Below are positions 1 to 6,738 of a DNA stretch of 11,557 nucleotides, in pieces (position 1 is the stretch's first letter; each line of letters opens with the position of its first letter). The DNA is taken from the NCBI GenBank assembly GCA_050486105.1, contig JBJHCR010000214.1, forward strand, positions 1 through 11,557, in the 5' to 3' direction. The notes beneath the pieces were generated by a model that worked only from the letters and a program-made list of their open reading frames with translations, was not told where the DNA came from and did not search any database. This stretch comes from JAEXNA01 sp050486105. Its GTDB lineage: Bacteria > Vulcanimicrobiota > Xenobia > Xenobiales > JADMJV01. Made by a program: the position numbers and the translations under genes.

Positions 1-154
1 CGTTCTGGTTGGTTCTTACCAGTTGAGAGCCTTCCATGAAAATCATGGTGGCTCCCAAGACCACTATAGACAAGAGCCCAATGCTGACTACCAACTCCAC
101 CAGTCCAATACCCCGCCCTCGACGGTTTCGCCTGGGGTGCCAAAGTCTCTTCAT
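1..154 (-). CDS. Minor prepilin, N-terminal part (cut by window edge)
   Basis: The first 51 codons of a gene that runs off the left end of the window. The product starts with a basic leader (MKRLWHPRRNRRGRG), followed by a class III signal peptide site. The likely prepilin peptidase cut is after Gly15, so the mature protein would begin IGLVE with Glu at +5, then a hydrophobic helix to about residue 40. This is the hallmark of type IV pilins and type II secretion pseudopilins. The ATG overlaps the stop of the preceding PilV-like gene by 4 bases (ATGA) and has a GGAGG site 6 bases upstream, so the start is secure and translation is probably coupled. As the third gene after PilX-like and PilV-like genes it may be PilW/GspJ-like, but the C-terminal part needed to tell is missing. 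Confidence 0.85.
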   Translation of the reverse strand, partial: MKRLWHPRRNRRGRGIGLVELVVSIGLLSIVVLGATMIFMEGSQLVRTNQN

Positions 155-702
155 CTTAGGCCTCCGCGAAAGACTGCCATATTGTAGATAACCTGATTGT
201 TGTAGTCCGAGCCGTCACTCATGACCTTGCTGCCAGAGTCAGAGCGCCACCGGACATCAACTCTGAGAAAGGCCACGTCCGTAGTGAAGAGCTCGCCGGC
301 ACTAGCGGTGGTGGGGTCGTACCTCAAGACTCGATAACGCACGTTGTAAATCACGTTGGAGGTGCGAGACCGAATCTTTCGCTCCATGACGTAGGTGTCC
401 AAGGGTGGGGCAGGTCCCTCCATGTTGGCTGGGGTCACCAACCATTCGAACCCGTTGGCCATCAAGCCCTCAGCCACCCCTCTGGCAAGTTGGTTCGCCG
501 CTAGAACTTCGCTGGACTTAGCCAGGGCTGAGCCGTAGATAGACCAAATGCCGGCCATAGCGATAGCCACCATGATAAAAATTCCAGTGGCAACCAGGAC
601 TTCCAAAAGGTTGTGCCCCCTTGGCTTACTCCTGGCAGTTTGGGTGATTTGGGTATTTCTCGGCTCTGCGATTCTCGAAGTGCAGAACCTTGGGGGGAGC
701 AC
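151..702 (-). CDS. PilV/GspI-like minor prepilin
   Basis: A 183-residue prepilin-like protein. A 29-residue basic, hydrophilic leader ends in RG, and the predicted cut Gly29|His30 gives a mature N-terminus HNLLE with Glu34 at +5. A hydrophobic helix follows to about residue 55 and then a soluble domain of about 130 residues. In the family the Glu5 helix inserts in the inner membrane and packs in the pilus core; minor pilins of this type prime or cap the fibre. The start is GTG at 702, chosen because an AAGGAG site lies 9 bases upstream and no ATG, GTG or TTG codon occurs between it and the conserved region. The first mature residue is usually Phe, Ile or Met, so His is uncommon. The gene begins 6 bases after the PilX-like stop and overlaps the next prepilin by 4 bases. 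The membership is clear; the exact subclass (PilV or GspI) is inferred from size and order. Confidence 0.82.
   Translation of the reverse strand: MLPPRFCTSRIAEPRNTQITQTARSKPRGHNLLEVLVATGIFIMVAIAMAGIWSIYGSALAKSSEVLAANQLARGVAEGLMANGFEWLVTPANMEGPAPPLDTYVMERKIRSRTSNVIYNVRYRVLRYDPTTASAGELFTTDVAFLRVDVRWRSDSGSKVMSDGSDYNNQVIYNMAVFRGGLR
161..165 (-). promoter_or_regulatory. Ribosome binding site of the third prepilin gene
   Basis: On the minus strand GGAGG stands 6 bases before the ATG at 154. It lies inside the end of the upstream gene and fixes the start of the partial prepilin. Confidence 0.75.
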
Positions 703-708
703 TTGCTG

Positions 709-2361
709 TTACTCCTTCATCATGAATTCGGTGCTGCCACCTCCACAGCCACAGCCTCCACCACCAGGGGGAGGGGGAGGGGGCCCGCCGGGAAGTTGTT
801 CGGGGTCGTTGACCGGAGGGGGGGCTAGGACCCCTGGGGCTACGACGGCTCCTGTGCTGGCGGCAAAACCCACCACCTCATAGCCGTAAGTGTCAGCCAA
901 AAGGCCAGGGTCGCGGAGGGCGACGTCGTAATGGATCTCTGATCCATGGAGGACTTGCGCCTCACGTGCAAAGATGGCACCGCGAATCAGCGCGCGGCCT
1001 ACAACTTCAACATTGAGGTCGTTGCCTGCGACCATGAAGTTGCCTTCGCGGCCAGTAGGGTCTCCTGGCGACCACCCAGTCCCCTGACCACCGTCCATTT
1101 CAAAGTTAGCGTCGGCTGGAAGCAGGAAGAACTTCAAGGTCCTGGGGAGGCGCAGAGCATTGATGTTGGGACCACCGGGTTCGATGGTGAGATTGCCGTT
1201 GATGAAGATGGTGGCGTCTCCAGGATGCGGACCGTCGGCGTCAGGGTCAAAAGGCGCACCCACCAGGATATTGCCCGATGGACCTATGGTTAGGTCGCCA
1301 GGCACGTAGTAGGTGGTGCCTGGGATGAGAGTGAGAGTGCTGTTGAGGGTGCCCGAAGCCAGGTCCGTCCTTTCCGCTTCGAGAGGGATGCCGGCGTCGG
1401 GAAGAGTTCGTTCCACCGGAAGTCGAACGACTCGCCCCGAGAGCGGGTAGTCGTTGGCTCCTGCCGATGCTAAGTTGGTCCTTCCAAAAAGAGGCAAGTT
1501 GACGGAAACTCCCGGAGGTAGGAAGCTTGCCGCTGGGTGTTCGGTTTGCATCTGATTGATGAACTCTTGGAGCACACTGTCCGCAGAGGAGGTTCCAAAG
1601 TAAACGTTCCCGTCAATCTCCGAGTCAGCCAGGATTTCGACCACCGGATCGCCTGAGCCGTCGATGGCCTCTTCTTGATTGGTGGCGACGGAAGCCTCCG
1701 GGTTAGCGTGAGGGCCAGCCAAGGGCACGAAGTTGCCGTCACGTGAGTCGAAATGATAGAGGTTGCCTTGAACCCGAACCCTCTCATGGCCAAAAATTGC
1801 GTGGGGCATGGTGGGGAAAATGGGAGCGATGGTGGCTCCCATGGTGGTGGCCTCGAAGCGAACTCCCGGAGTATCCTCGCCGTGATTCACTTCTCCCACC
1901 GCCATGATGTAGAAGTGATTGAGGGGCACTTGAGTGCCATCGGGAGGCAGTTCGCTGACTGGAGTTCCAGGGGCCCCTACGGCTCCGGGAAATCCCTCTA
2001 TATTGTGATAGACTCTGGCCCCAGCTTCTACCGGACCAGGAATAATGGTTCCGCCCACACTGCGAGCTCCGAGGGCCAACTTCACTTTGCGATTGATCTC
2101 AAGCCAAGTTCCTTCCTGGGTCCCGTCGTCGCTGATGTAGTTGAACGGAGGAGGTTGTCTGAGAAGGGCCAGACAAAGTTGGATACCGGAGTAGGCGCCG
2201 TAGTAGGCCATGTCGGTTTCACTTTGACGCTGGACAGCGTTCAGGTTGTAGGCAGCTTGAGCTCCGATTGCGGCGGTGAAAACCGCCAAAACGGCGGCAA
2301 AGCCGAGAACGACGATCAAGCCAAACCCTTTTTTCCAAAATTTCGATTTTGAATTCGTCAT
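709..2361 (-). CDS. PilX/GspK-like large prepilin with Pro-Gly-Cys tail
   Basis: A 550-residue protein from the ATG at 2361. The leader MTNSKSKFWKKG is followed by a hydrophobic helix (about residues 13-33) starting FGLIVV, so the predicted cut is Gly12|Phe13. Position +5 is Val, not Glu, as expected for GspK-type pseudopilins and many PilX N-terminal proteins. The body is extracytoplasmic in prediction. It carries recurring turns of the form GNL/GNV/GDL with Thr/Ile strands (for example GNLYHF, GDLTIGPSGN, GNLTIEPGG), suggestive of a beta-rich or beta-helical fold. The C-terminus is Pro6-Gly4-Cys-Gly-Cys-Gly3 (residues 527-542). An upstream in-frame ATG at 2388 would add nine residues but has no ribosome site and gives an odd leader, so 2361 is preferred. 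It leads the prepilin set. PilX-type proteins usually act in pilus assembly or adhesion; the specific role here is inferred. Confidence 0.75.
   Translation of the reverse strand: MTNSKSKFWKKGFGLIVVLGFAAVLAVFTAAIGAQAAYNLNAVQRQSETDMAYYGAYSGIQLCLALLRQPPPFNYISDDGTQEGTWLEINRKVKLALGARSVGGTIIPGPVEAGARVYHNIEGFPGAVGAPGTPVSELPPDGTQVPLNHFYIMAVGEVNHGEDTPGVRFEATTMGATIAPIFPTMPHAIFGHERVRVQGNLYHFDSRDGNFVPLAGPHANPEASVATNQEEAIDGSGDPVVEILADSEIDGNVYFGTSSADSVLQEFINQMQTEHPAASFLPPGVSVNLPLFGRTNLASAGANDYPLSGRVVRLPVERTLPDAGIPLEAERTDLASGTLNSTLTLIPGTTYYVPGDLTIGPSGNILVGAPFDPDADGPHPGDATIFINGNLTIEPGGPNINALRLPRTLKFFLLPADANFEMDGGQGTGWSPGDPTGREGNFMVAGNDLNVEVVGRALIRGAIFAREAQVLHGSEIHYDVALRDPGLLADTYGYEVVGFAASTGAVVAPGVLAPPPVNDPEQLPGGPPPPPPGGGGCGCGGGSTEFMMKE
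712..717 (-). promoter_or_regulatory. Ribosome binding site deciding the GTG start of the PilV-like gene
   Basis: AAGGAG on the minus strand overlaps the last codons of the PilX-like gene and stands 9 bases before the GTG at 702. It supports GTG as the true start of the PilV-like gene. Confidence 0.7.
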
Positions 2362-2391
2362 AAGCCTATCCCGCGTGAAAACTAGCATGCT

Positions 2392-2406
2392 TAATGTAAC
2401 ACATTA
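2392..2406. promoter_or_regulatory. Short dyad upstream of the prepilin genes
   Basis: TAATGT-AAC-ACATTA, a perfect 6-base inverted repeat around three bases, 31 bases upstream of the preferred start of the PilX-like gene in the 120-base gap after the first HTTM gene. Its size and position fit an operator or part of a promoter for the prepilin genes. No convincing -35/-10 pair could be recognised next to it, so whether the prepilins have their own promoter is open. Confidence 0.3.
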
Positions 2407-2481
2407 GTGATCGAGATCCAGAGCCAGATGAACCGATTTGCAGGAGATGGTATGGTTGTACTGACGTGTCCGCGTCTCATT

Positions 2482-3933
2482 CTAGGAGAGATCTTCGTCC
2501 GAATCCCCGAGGTGACCGGACCAGAGGATCCAGACTTCTTCAGCTCCCAGCCCACCGTCCTTTTGAACTTGGCGCACTCGAAAAAGGTATCGGTATATTC
2601 CGCTCTGTTTTTTTTCGAGACCCCGCCAGAGTTCCCGAGCGATTCCGGGGCGCACTGAGGCGCCTTGAGGAAAAAGACTCGAAATCATGAGCATGCGCCA
2701 ACGGTGATCGGGGAAAGGCTCGGAGGTTCCGCTCTCGGCCGCCTGCGAATTTTTGGGTCTGGTGAGCATGGTCTGAAACTCACCTGATGGCTCCCTAAAC
2801 TGCAGCTCGAAGCTACCCAAATATGGTGGGATAGGAGCGAACAATTCCCAATGTTGCTCCAGACGAAAAACTTTGGAGAGAGTCAAGAAGGGCTCTGGGA
2901 GCTTGAGATTTGGTGCCACCGGGCGATAGGCGAGGTTGGACAGGAGGGCTGTCAGCATCAGCCCAGCAAGAAGGAGAGCAACCCCGGTGGGAGGAGACGT
3001 CGAGTTGCACTCATTTCTTCGCCCTTGGTCAAGCACTGTTCTCAATCGCTGTGGAAAATGGCCCCAAAATGATGGAGGCAGTAAGGCCAGGGGAAGCAGA
3101 CCGCCAAGAACGGGAAACATGCCTAGGTGGAAAAGAACGGCTACCGTTGAGTGAAATGCAAGAATGAGCCCAAGGGCCAGGGGTCGTGCTATAGCGACGG
3201 CTATCGGTGAAAGTAAGAGCAGGCCGATGAAGATTTCCCCTGCGATGGCGGCATAGTTGGCTGAGATCAACACCGCTTCCGGCAGACGTTGATGGAGATA
3301 TTCGGCGAGTGGGGTGGCGAACAGGGGGCTCTGGAGTGAATAACTCAGGCCATCTCCCCGCACCAACCAGAACTCCCCGGTTTTTAGGAGCCCGGCGAAG
3401 AGATAGATCTGGGCGAACTGCAGAATCAGGGCTGCCGGGGCCAGCCCACTATTCCAACCCGTGGGACTCCGCCCAGCCATGGCGTCGAAAGACCAACGAG
3501 CTCCGAGAGGAAGAAATAGACTCCAAAACAGGATGAGAATCAACTCTAGGTCGCCACGATCGTTGACGTAGATGTTTCGCACGTGCAAGGAACTCAATAG
3601 GACCCAGCAGCCCAGATTCATCCAAAGGGTTCTCCAGCCTAGAACGAGCCCGAGGCCGCACAGCGTGAGGAGCAAGTGCAGGATCTGCTGGGTCAGGAGA
3701 TCCCCCCCGCCCAAATGAAAGCACAGCCAGCGATCGGCAAAGGGAGAGGTCACAAAGTCTACTCGGCTCAACACGCCCTGGTCAGTGGTGAAGGCACTTA
3801 GGCTGCCCCAACGTTTCAGGCAGTCGACCAGGATGAAAAGCCCTAGGAGAACACGCAGCAAAGCCAAGCTTCGAAGGTCGAGAGTCGCCCAGGGAGGGTC
3901 AGAATCAGTCTCTCGCGGAACTACACCTGTCAC
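2482..3933 (-). CDS. HTTM-domain multi-pass membrane protein (paralogue 1)
   Basis: A 483-residue protein of the HTTM family (horizontally transferred transmembrane domain, shared with vitamin K-dependent gamma-carboxylase and SdpB). Visible family features: an entry helix LDLRSLALLRVLLGL (18-32), GVLSR (53-57), HVRN (117-120), LPLGARWSFDA (141-151), LKTGEFW (183-189), repeated hydrophobic helices to about residue 335, and HWELFAPIPP (361-370), followed by a soluble C-terminal domain with DHRWR (410-414 region). It is an inner-membrane protein with roughly seven or eight helices. The start is GTG at 3933: the frame is closed by a TAA about 50 bases upstream and no other start codon lies between, although no good ribosome site is seen. 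It diverges from a paralogue 90 bases away and ends 120 bases before the prepilin genes. The biochemical activity is unknown; carboxylase activity should not be assumed from the domain alone. Confidence 0.85.
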   Translation of the reverse strand: MTGVVPRETDSDPPWATLDLRSLALLRVLLGLFILVDCLKRWGSLSAFTTDQGVLSRVDFVTSPFADRWLCFHLGGGDLLTQQILHLLLTLCGLGLVLGWRTLWMNLGCWVLLSSLHVRNIYVNDRGDLELILILFWSLFLPLGARWSFDAMAGRSPTGWNSGLAPAALILQFAQIYLFAGLLKTGEFWLVRGDGLSYSLQSPLFATPLAEYLHQRLPEAVLISANYAAIAGEIFIGLLLLSPIAVAIARPLALGLILAFHSTVAVLFHLGMFPVLGGLLPLALLPPSFWGHFPQRLRTVLDQGRRNECNSTSPPTGVALLLAGLMLTALLSNLAYRPVAPNLKLPEPFLTLSKVFRLEQHWELFAPIPPYLGSFELQFREPSGEFQTMLTRPKNSQAAESGTSEPFPDHRWRMLMISSLFPQGASVRPGIARELWRGLEKKQSGIYRYLFRVRQVQKDGGLGAEEVWILWSGHLGDSDEDLS

Positions 3934-4023
3934 GAAGACGGATTTCTGAGTCGAACCCCTGACACCATTCTTTTTCCTGTCGGGTTAGAGAATTCCAGGG
4001 AGCGCTATGGGTGAGGAGAGGGA
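3934..4023. promoter_or_regulatory. Divergent intergenic region between the two HTTM genes
   Basis: Ninety bases separate the GTG of the leftward HTTM gene from the TTG of the rightward one, so promoters for both must lie here or overlap the coding ends. A CTGACA (3959-3964) resembles a plus-strand -35 box, but no matching -10 box is found at 16-18 bases. No clear minus-strand promoter is seen. The shared gap makes co-regulation likely by position only. Confidence 0.4.
4014..4018 (+). promoter_or_regulatory. Ribosome binding site for a TTG start
   Basis: AGGAG sits 5 bases before the TTG at 4024, with a TGA stop in the same frame at 4012. This fixes the TTG as the start of the rightward HTTM gene. 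Confidence 0.7.
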
Positions 4024-5538
4024 TTGAAGAAAGAACCAGGGGATCATAGGTCGACGGCAGGTCTTTTGGCACTGGACCTCCGGGCCTTGGCCCTTTGGAG
4101 GATCGGGCTGGGCCTGGTGCTCCTTTTGGACATTTTTCTTCGCTTGCCCGACCTGCAGACGTTCTATGGAGACCACGGAGTTCTCTCTCGAGAGGTTTTC
4201 TTGCAGCGATCGCTGCTAAGTTCCGTGTATTGCTTATTCCTGGCCACTGGGAGCACCCTTGGACTGTCGGCTTTGTTCCTAGTAGGTGCCCTGGCTGCCT
4301 TGTCTTTGATCGTCGGTTACAAGACTCGTTGGGCCGGCTTTGTTTGTTGGGCCTTCGTAGTCTCCATCCAGATTCGTAACCCCTCGGTTATGGACGGAGG
4401 AGATGAATTGCTTAGGCTGTTGCTCTTTTGGACCCCCTTCTTACCTCTAGGTGCCCGTTGGTCTTGGGATGCCCATAAGAACCCCCATTGGCGATGGCTG
4501 CCCAATACCTACCGGAGCTTGGCCACCGCTGGACTCTATTTGCAGACCTTTGTGTTGTATTTTTTTGCTGCCCATCTGAAGACCGGCGACGACTGGAGAG
4601 TGACCGGAGAGGCCCTGTACTACGCCTTTTCTATCGATCAGTTCGCTACTCCCGTGGCTCAATGGCTGCTGAACCATCCTGAGGTTCTGGTGCTCTTGAC
4701 TCCCCTAGTGTTGTGGGCCGAGTACTTCATTGCAGGGCTGTTGCTCCTACCTTGGGCCTGGGGGCGCTGGCTATTCTTGCTCTTGGCCACTGGTCTTCAC
4801 CTCGGAATAGCGTCAACGTTGCACCTGGGAATCTTCATGCTGATCACCACGATCAACCTCTTGGCTTTTCTTCCCGGCGTTTTCATTCAGGGCCTTTTCC
4901 CTGGCTCCGAGCTCTACGGGAGGGGCGGAGGCCCTCCGCCGACCGGATACACAAGTTCTTGGCCCACTAAGATATTCCTAAGCTTCGCCCTGTTCTATAT
5001 CGCGCTGGTGAATGGGAACAGTGTGAAATACGGTCACAGACTTCCGGGATGGACCATGCCTGTGGCCAAAGTTCTTCATCTTCATCAGCACTGGCATCTC
5101 TTTGCACCCTATCCCTTTCGAGAGGATGGATGGTTCGTTTTCGAAGTGACCGACGCCGAAGGCCGTAAGCATGACCTTTTTGGAGAGGGAGCTTTCACCT
5201 TGGATAAACCGGAGCTGGGATCTCGGAGATTCTTCAACCATCGATGGCGCCGCTGGCTTCAGAACTCAGTGCAACTCGACGTGCCAGACCAACAGCTCTT
5301 TCATCGCGAAACTTTGAAGGTGTGCAGTGAACTTTGGAAGGCTCGAAATCCTGGTTTAGAACCTCGGTCGTACCGGCTTCTGTTTCTGCGTGAAAACACT
5401 CCACCCCCAGGTGAACTGGGGGAGGTGGTGCTTCACGTTTTGGCCACCAGGAGCGAGCCCTCAAGAGCCGAGGCCATACCGTTCTCGGTGTCCGACGAGG
5501 TGGAGGTGTCCTGGCCTCCTGGAGTTTCTCAACCTTAG
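4024..5538 (+). CDS. HTTM-domain multi-pass membrane protein (paralogue 2)
   Basis: A 504-residue HTTM-family membrane protein and the divergent paralogue of the gene at 2482-3933. It shows the same motifs in the same order: LDLRALALWRIGLGL (17-31), GVLSR (52-56), QIRN (116-119), LPLGARWSWDA (140-150), LKTGDDWR (185-192), a histidine-bearing helix GLHLGIASTLHLGIF (257-271), QHWHLFAPYP (355-364) and NHRWR (405-409), then a soluble C-terminal region with an ELWKA motif matching ELWRG in paralogue 1. Hydrophobic helices run from about 22 to 290 and again at 316-330. The start is TTG, supported by AGGAG 5 bases upstream and an in-frame TGA just before. The gene ends inside the left arm of a large palindrome. 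The role is unknown; HTTM proteins are found in membrane-linked modification and toxin-maturation settings such as SdpB, but no partner that would point to one is present. Confidence 0.87.
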   Translation: MKKEPGDHRSTAGLLALDLRALALWRIGLGLVLLLDIFLRLPDLQTFYGDHGVLSREVFLQRSLLSSVYCLFLATGSTLGLSALFLVGALAALSLIVGYKTRWAGFVCWAFVVSIQIRNPSVMDGGDELLRLLLFWTPFLPLGARWSWDAHKNPHWRWLPNTYRSLATAGLYLQTFVLYFFAAHLKTGDDWRVTGEALYYAFSIDQFATPVAQWLLNHPEVLVLLTPLVLWAEYFIAGLLLLPWAWGRWLFLLLATGLHLGIASTLHLGIFMLITTINLLAFLPGVFIQGLFPGSELYGRGGGPPPTGYTSSWPTKIFLSFALFYIALVNGNSVKYGHRLPGWTMPVAKVLHLHQHWHLFAPYPFREDGWFVFEVTDAEGRKHDLFGEGAFTLDKPELGSRRFFNHRWRRWLQNSVQLDVPDQQLFHRETLKVCSELWKARNPGLEPRSYRLLFLRENTPPPGELGEVVLHVLATRSEPSRAEAIPFSVSDEVEVSWPPGVSQP

Positions 5539-5708
5539 GATCTGGCCAGAAACAACTTCCTAGTTTCGAGTGCGGTGGCCCCGGCGTCCCCGTGGGTGTG
5601 GCAAGGCGCTTTCGACGCGGTTTGTTTGACACAAATAAGGAGAAAGCAACGAAGCCAGCCGGGATGGATCCGTGCTTCAAATCGGGAAGTACCTCCTGGC
5701 CAGATCCT
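5537..5708. repeat. 172-base imperfect palindromic element between convergent genes
   Basis: The whole gap between two converging genes is one imperfect inverted repeat. The ends AGGATCTGGCCAG (5537-5549) and CTGGCCAGATCCT (5696-5708) are exact 13-base complements. Pairing continues inward with mismatches: ACTTCC at 5555-5560 pairs in register with GGAAGT, and about 12 of the next 21 positions match. GCTTTC (5608-5613) pairs with GAAAGC (5642-5647), and a small hairpin TTTGT-TTGAC-ACAAA (5621-5635) sits at the centre. CCTTAG occurs on both flanks (5533-5538 and 5706-5711). It could be a decayed MITE-like or other palindromic dispersed element, or a long bidirectional transcription-end structure. 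No U-tract typical of an intrinsic terminator follows either arm. The left arm begins within the HTTM stop codon, and the right arm ends 9 bases from the kinase stop. Confidence 0.6.
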
Positions 5709-5717
5709 TAGATCAGC

Positions 5718-6722
5718 TTAAACTGCGGCTAGGCTGCTTAAGAATCTGGGAAGGTCTCCATAGGTTTCTTGATATCGCTTAGCAAATTCTGCGGTGCTGT
5801 AGTGGTGGTTTTGAGTTCCATACTGCTCCACCACGAAGACGGCGGCCACACTCCCCAACTGTCCGCACTCCAGAAGGGAGCAGTCATTAACCAACCCGGT
5901 GATGAACCCGCCACGGTAGGCGTCTCCGCAGCCGGTGGGGTCCACGGCGGCCTCGGTCTTGATGGGCGTAACCACGATCTCATCGTTTCCGCGAGGGAGA
6001 ATCTTGCTTCCCTGTTCGCCCAAGGTGACAACCAGGATTTCGATTTCTTGATGCATCTCCTCGGTGGTCTTGCCGGTTTTCTCTTGGAACATGGCAAACT
6101 CGTAGTCGTTGAGGATCAAGGCTTTACTCCCTCGAGCGCTCTCCCAGAGAAACTCTCCATCCATAGCGATCACCTGAAAAGAGGGGTCATAGACCAGAGG
6201 GGTCTTGGCCTCTTTGGCTTCTCGGCAGTGGCGAAGCATGGCTTCGGGCTCGTCGGGGCTAACAATGACGAATTCCGCAGCCCCCAGATTCTCAGTGACG
6301 GACAATTCCTTGGCTTGAGGCATGGCACCGACATAAAATCCGGTGATCTGGTTGTGCGACTGGTCGGTGGTGATGAAGCAGGTGGCCGTCATCTCGTCTT
6401 CGATAATGGCCACGGCTTCAGTGTTGACACCGTGCTCTTCAAGCCAGGTCTGGTAAGGGCCGAAGTCGTGCCCGGCGGCAGCCAAGAGTCTCGGTTTCTC
6501 ACCGAGGAGGGCCAAGGTGTAGCCGATGTTTCCGGCGCAGCCTCCGCGCTGTTTCTTGACCTTGTCTACCAAAAAGGAGACGTTGATCATGTGGAGCTTG
6601 TCCGGCAGGATGTGCTCCTTAAAATAGCCGGGGAAGGTCAAAATAAAGTCGTAAGCAAGCGAGCCGGTAACCAGGACTCGACCCTGGGTGATGTCTTTCA
6701 CGATGTTCTCCTCGGAATGCAT
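5718..6722 (-). CDS. PfkB-family sugar/nucleoside kinase (ribokinase/adenosine kinase type)
   Basis: A 334-residue kinase of the PfkB (ribokinase) superfamily, which transfers phosphate from ATP to a hydroxyl of a sugar or nucleoside in the cytoplasm. Visible: VTGSLAYDFI near the N-terminus (18-27), the first family signature GGCAGNIGYTLALLG (60-74), NDYEF (205-209), VVTLGEQGS (231-239) and the anion-hole/catalytic motif DPTGCGDAYRGG (261-272) with Asp267 as the expected base. EQYGTQNHHY (299-308) lies near the C-terminus. Length and motifs are complete. The annotated ATG at 6722 has no ribosome site because a hairpin fills that space; GTG at 6701, seven codons in, has GAGGAG 6 bases before it and is an equally good or better start (327 residues). 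It is last in the ABC/GldG operon, 16 bases after DUF4340. The substrate cannot be read from the sequence; adenosine-kinase-like proteins are the nearest resemblance I recognise. Confidence 0.88.
   Translation of the reverse strand: MHSEENIVKDITQGRVLVTGSLAYDFILTFPGYFKEHILPDKLHMINVSFLVDKVKKQRGGCAGNIGYTLALLGEKPRLLAAAGHDFGPYQTWLEEHGVNTEAVAIIEDEMTATCFITTDQSHNQITGFYVGAMPQAKELSVTENLGAAEFVIVSPDEPEAMLRHCREAKEAKTPLVYDPSFQVIAMDGEFLWESARGSKALILNDYEFAMFQEKTGKTTEEMHQEIEILVVTLGEQGSKILPRGNDEIVVTPIKTEAAVDPTGCGDAYRGGFITGLVNDCSLLECGQLGSVAAVFVVEQYGTQNHHYSTAEFAKRYQETYGDLPRFLSSLAAV
6708..6713 (-). promoter_or_regulatory. Ribosome binding site favouring a GTG start of the kinase
   Basis: GAGGAG on the minus strand lies 6 bases before a GTG at 6701, within the first codons of the longer reading of the kinase gene. 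It is the only good Shine-Dalgarno site near the gene's 5' end. Confidence 0.5.
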
Positions 6723-6723
6723 T

Positions 6724-6738
6724 CCCGTCTAAGACGGG
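6724..6738 (-). promoter_or_regulatory. Intercistronic hairpin between DUF4340 and kinase genes
   Basis: CCCGTC-TTA-GACGGG on the minus strand: a perfect 6-base GC-rich stem with a three-base loop. It lies immediately after the DUF4340 stop and one base before the kinase ATG. No T-run follows, so it is not a typical terminator; it may set transcript stability or limit translation from the ATG. Confidence 0.45.

Noticed and set aside
548..883. Plus-strand reading frame of 111 codons
   Set aside because: It lies opposite the secure PilV-like and PilX-like genes, and its Pro/Gly-rich part is the reverse reading of their proline codons.
2608..2615. Run of eight A bases on the coding strand of the leftward HTTM gene, a possible frameshift or programmed slippage site
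   Set aside because: The frame stays open on both sides and the C-terminal motifs match the paralogue, so no shift is needed to explain the gene.
3959..3990. Plus-strand promoter for the rightward HTTM gene
   Set aside because: CTGACA is a good -35 match but no acceptable -10 box lies at 16-18 bases, so a promoter cannot be supported.
2482..5538. Vitamin K-dependent gamma-carboxylase function for the HTTM proteins
   Set aside because: Only the membrane domain pattern is recognised; the catalytic lysine context and a Gla substrate are not evident, so a carboxylase call would be over-reach.
5234..5680. Minus-strand frame of 148 codons crossing the convergent gap
   Set aside because: It is antisense to the HTTM C-terminal region and continues through the palindrome; its basic, Pro-rich composition looks like non-coding translation.
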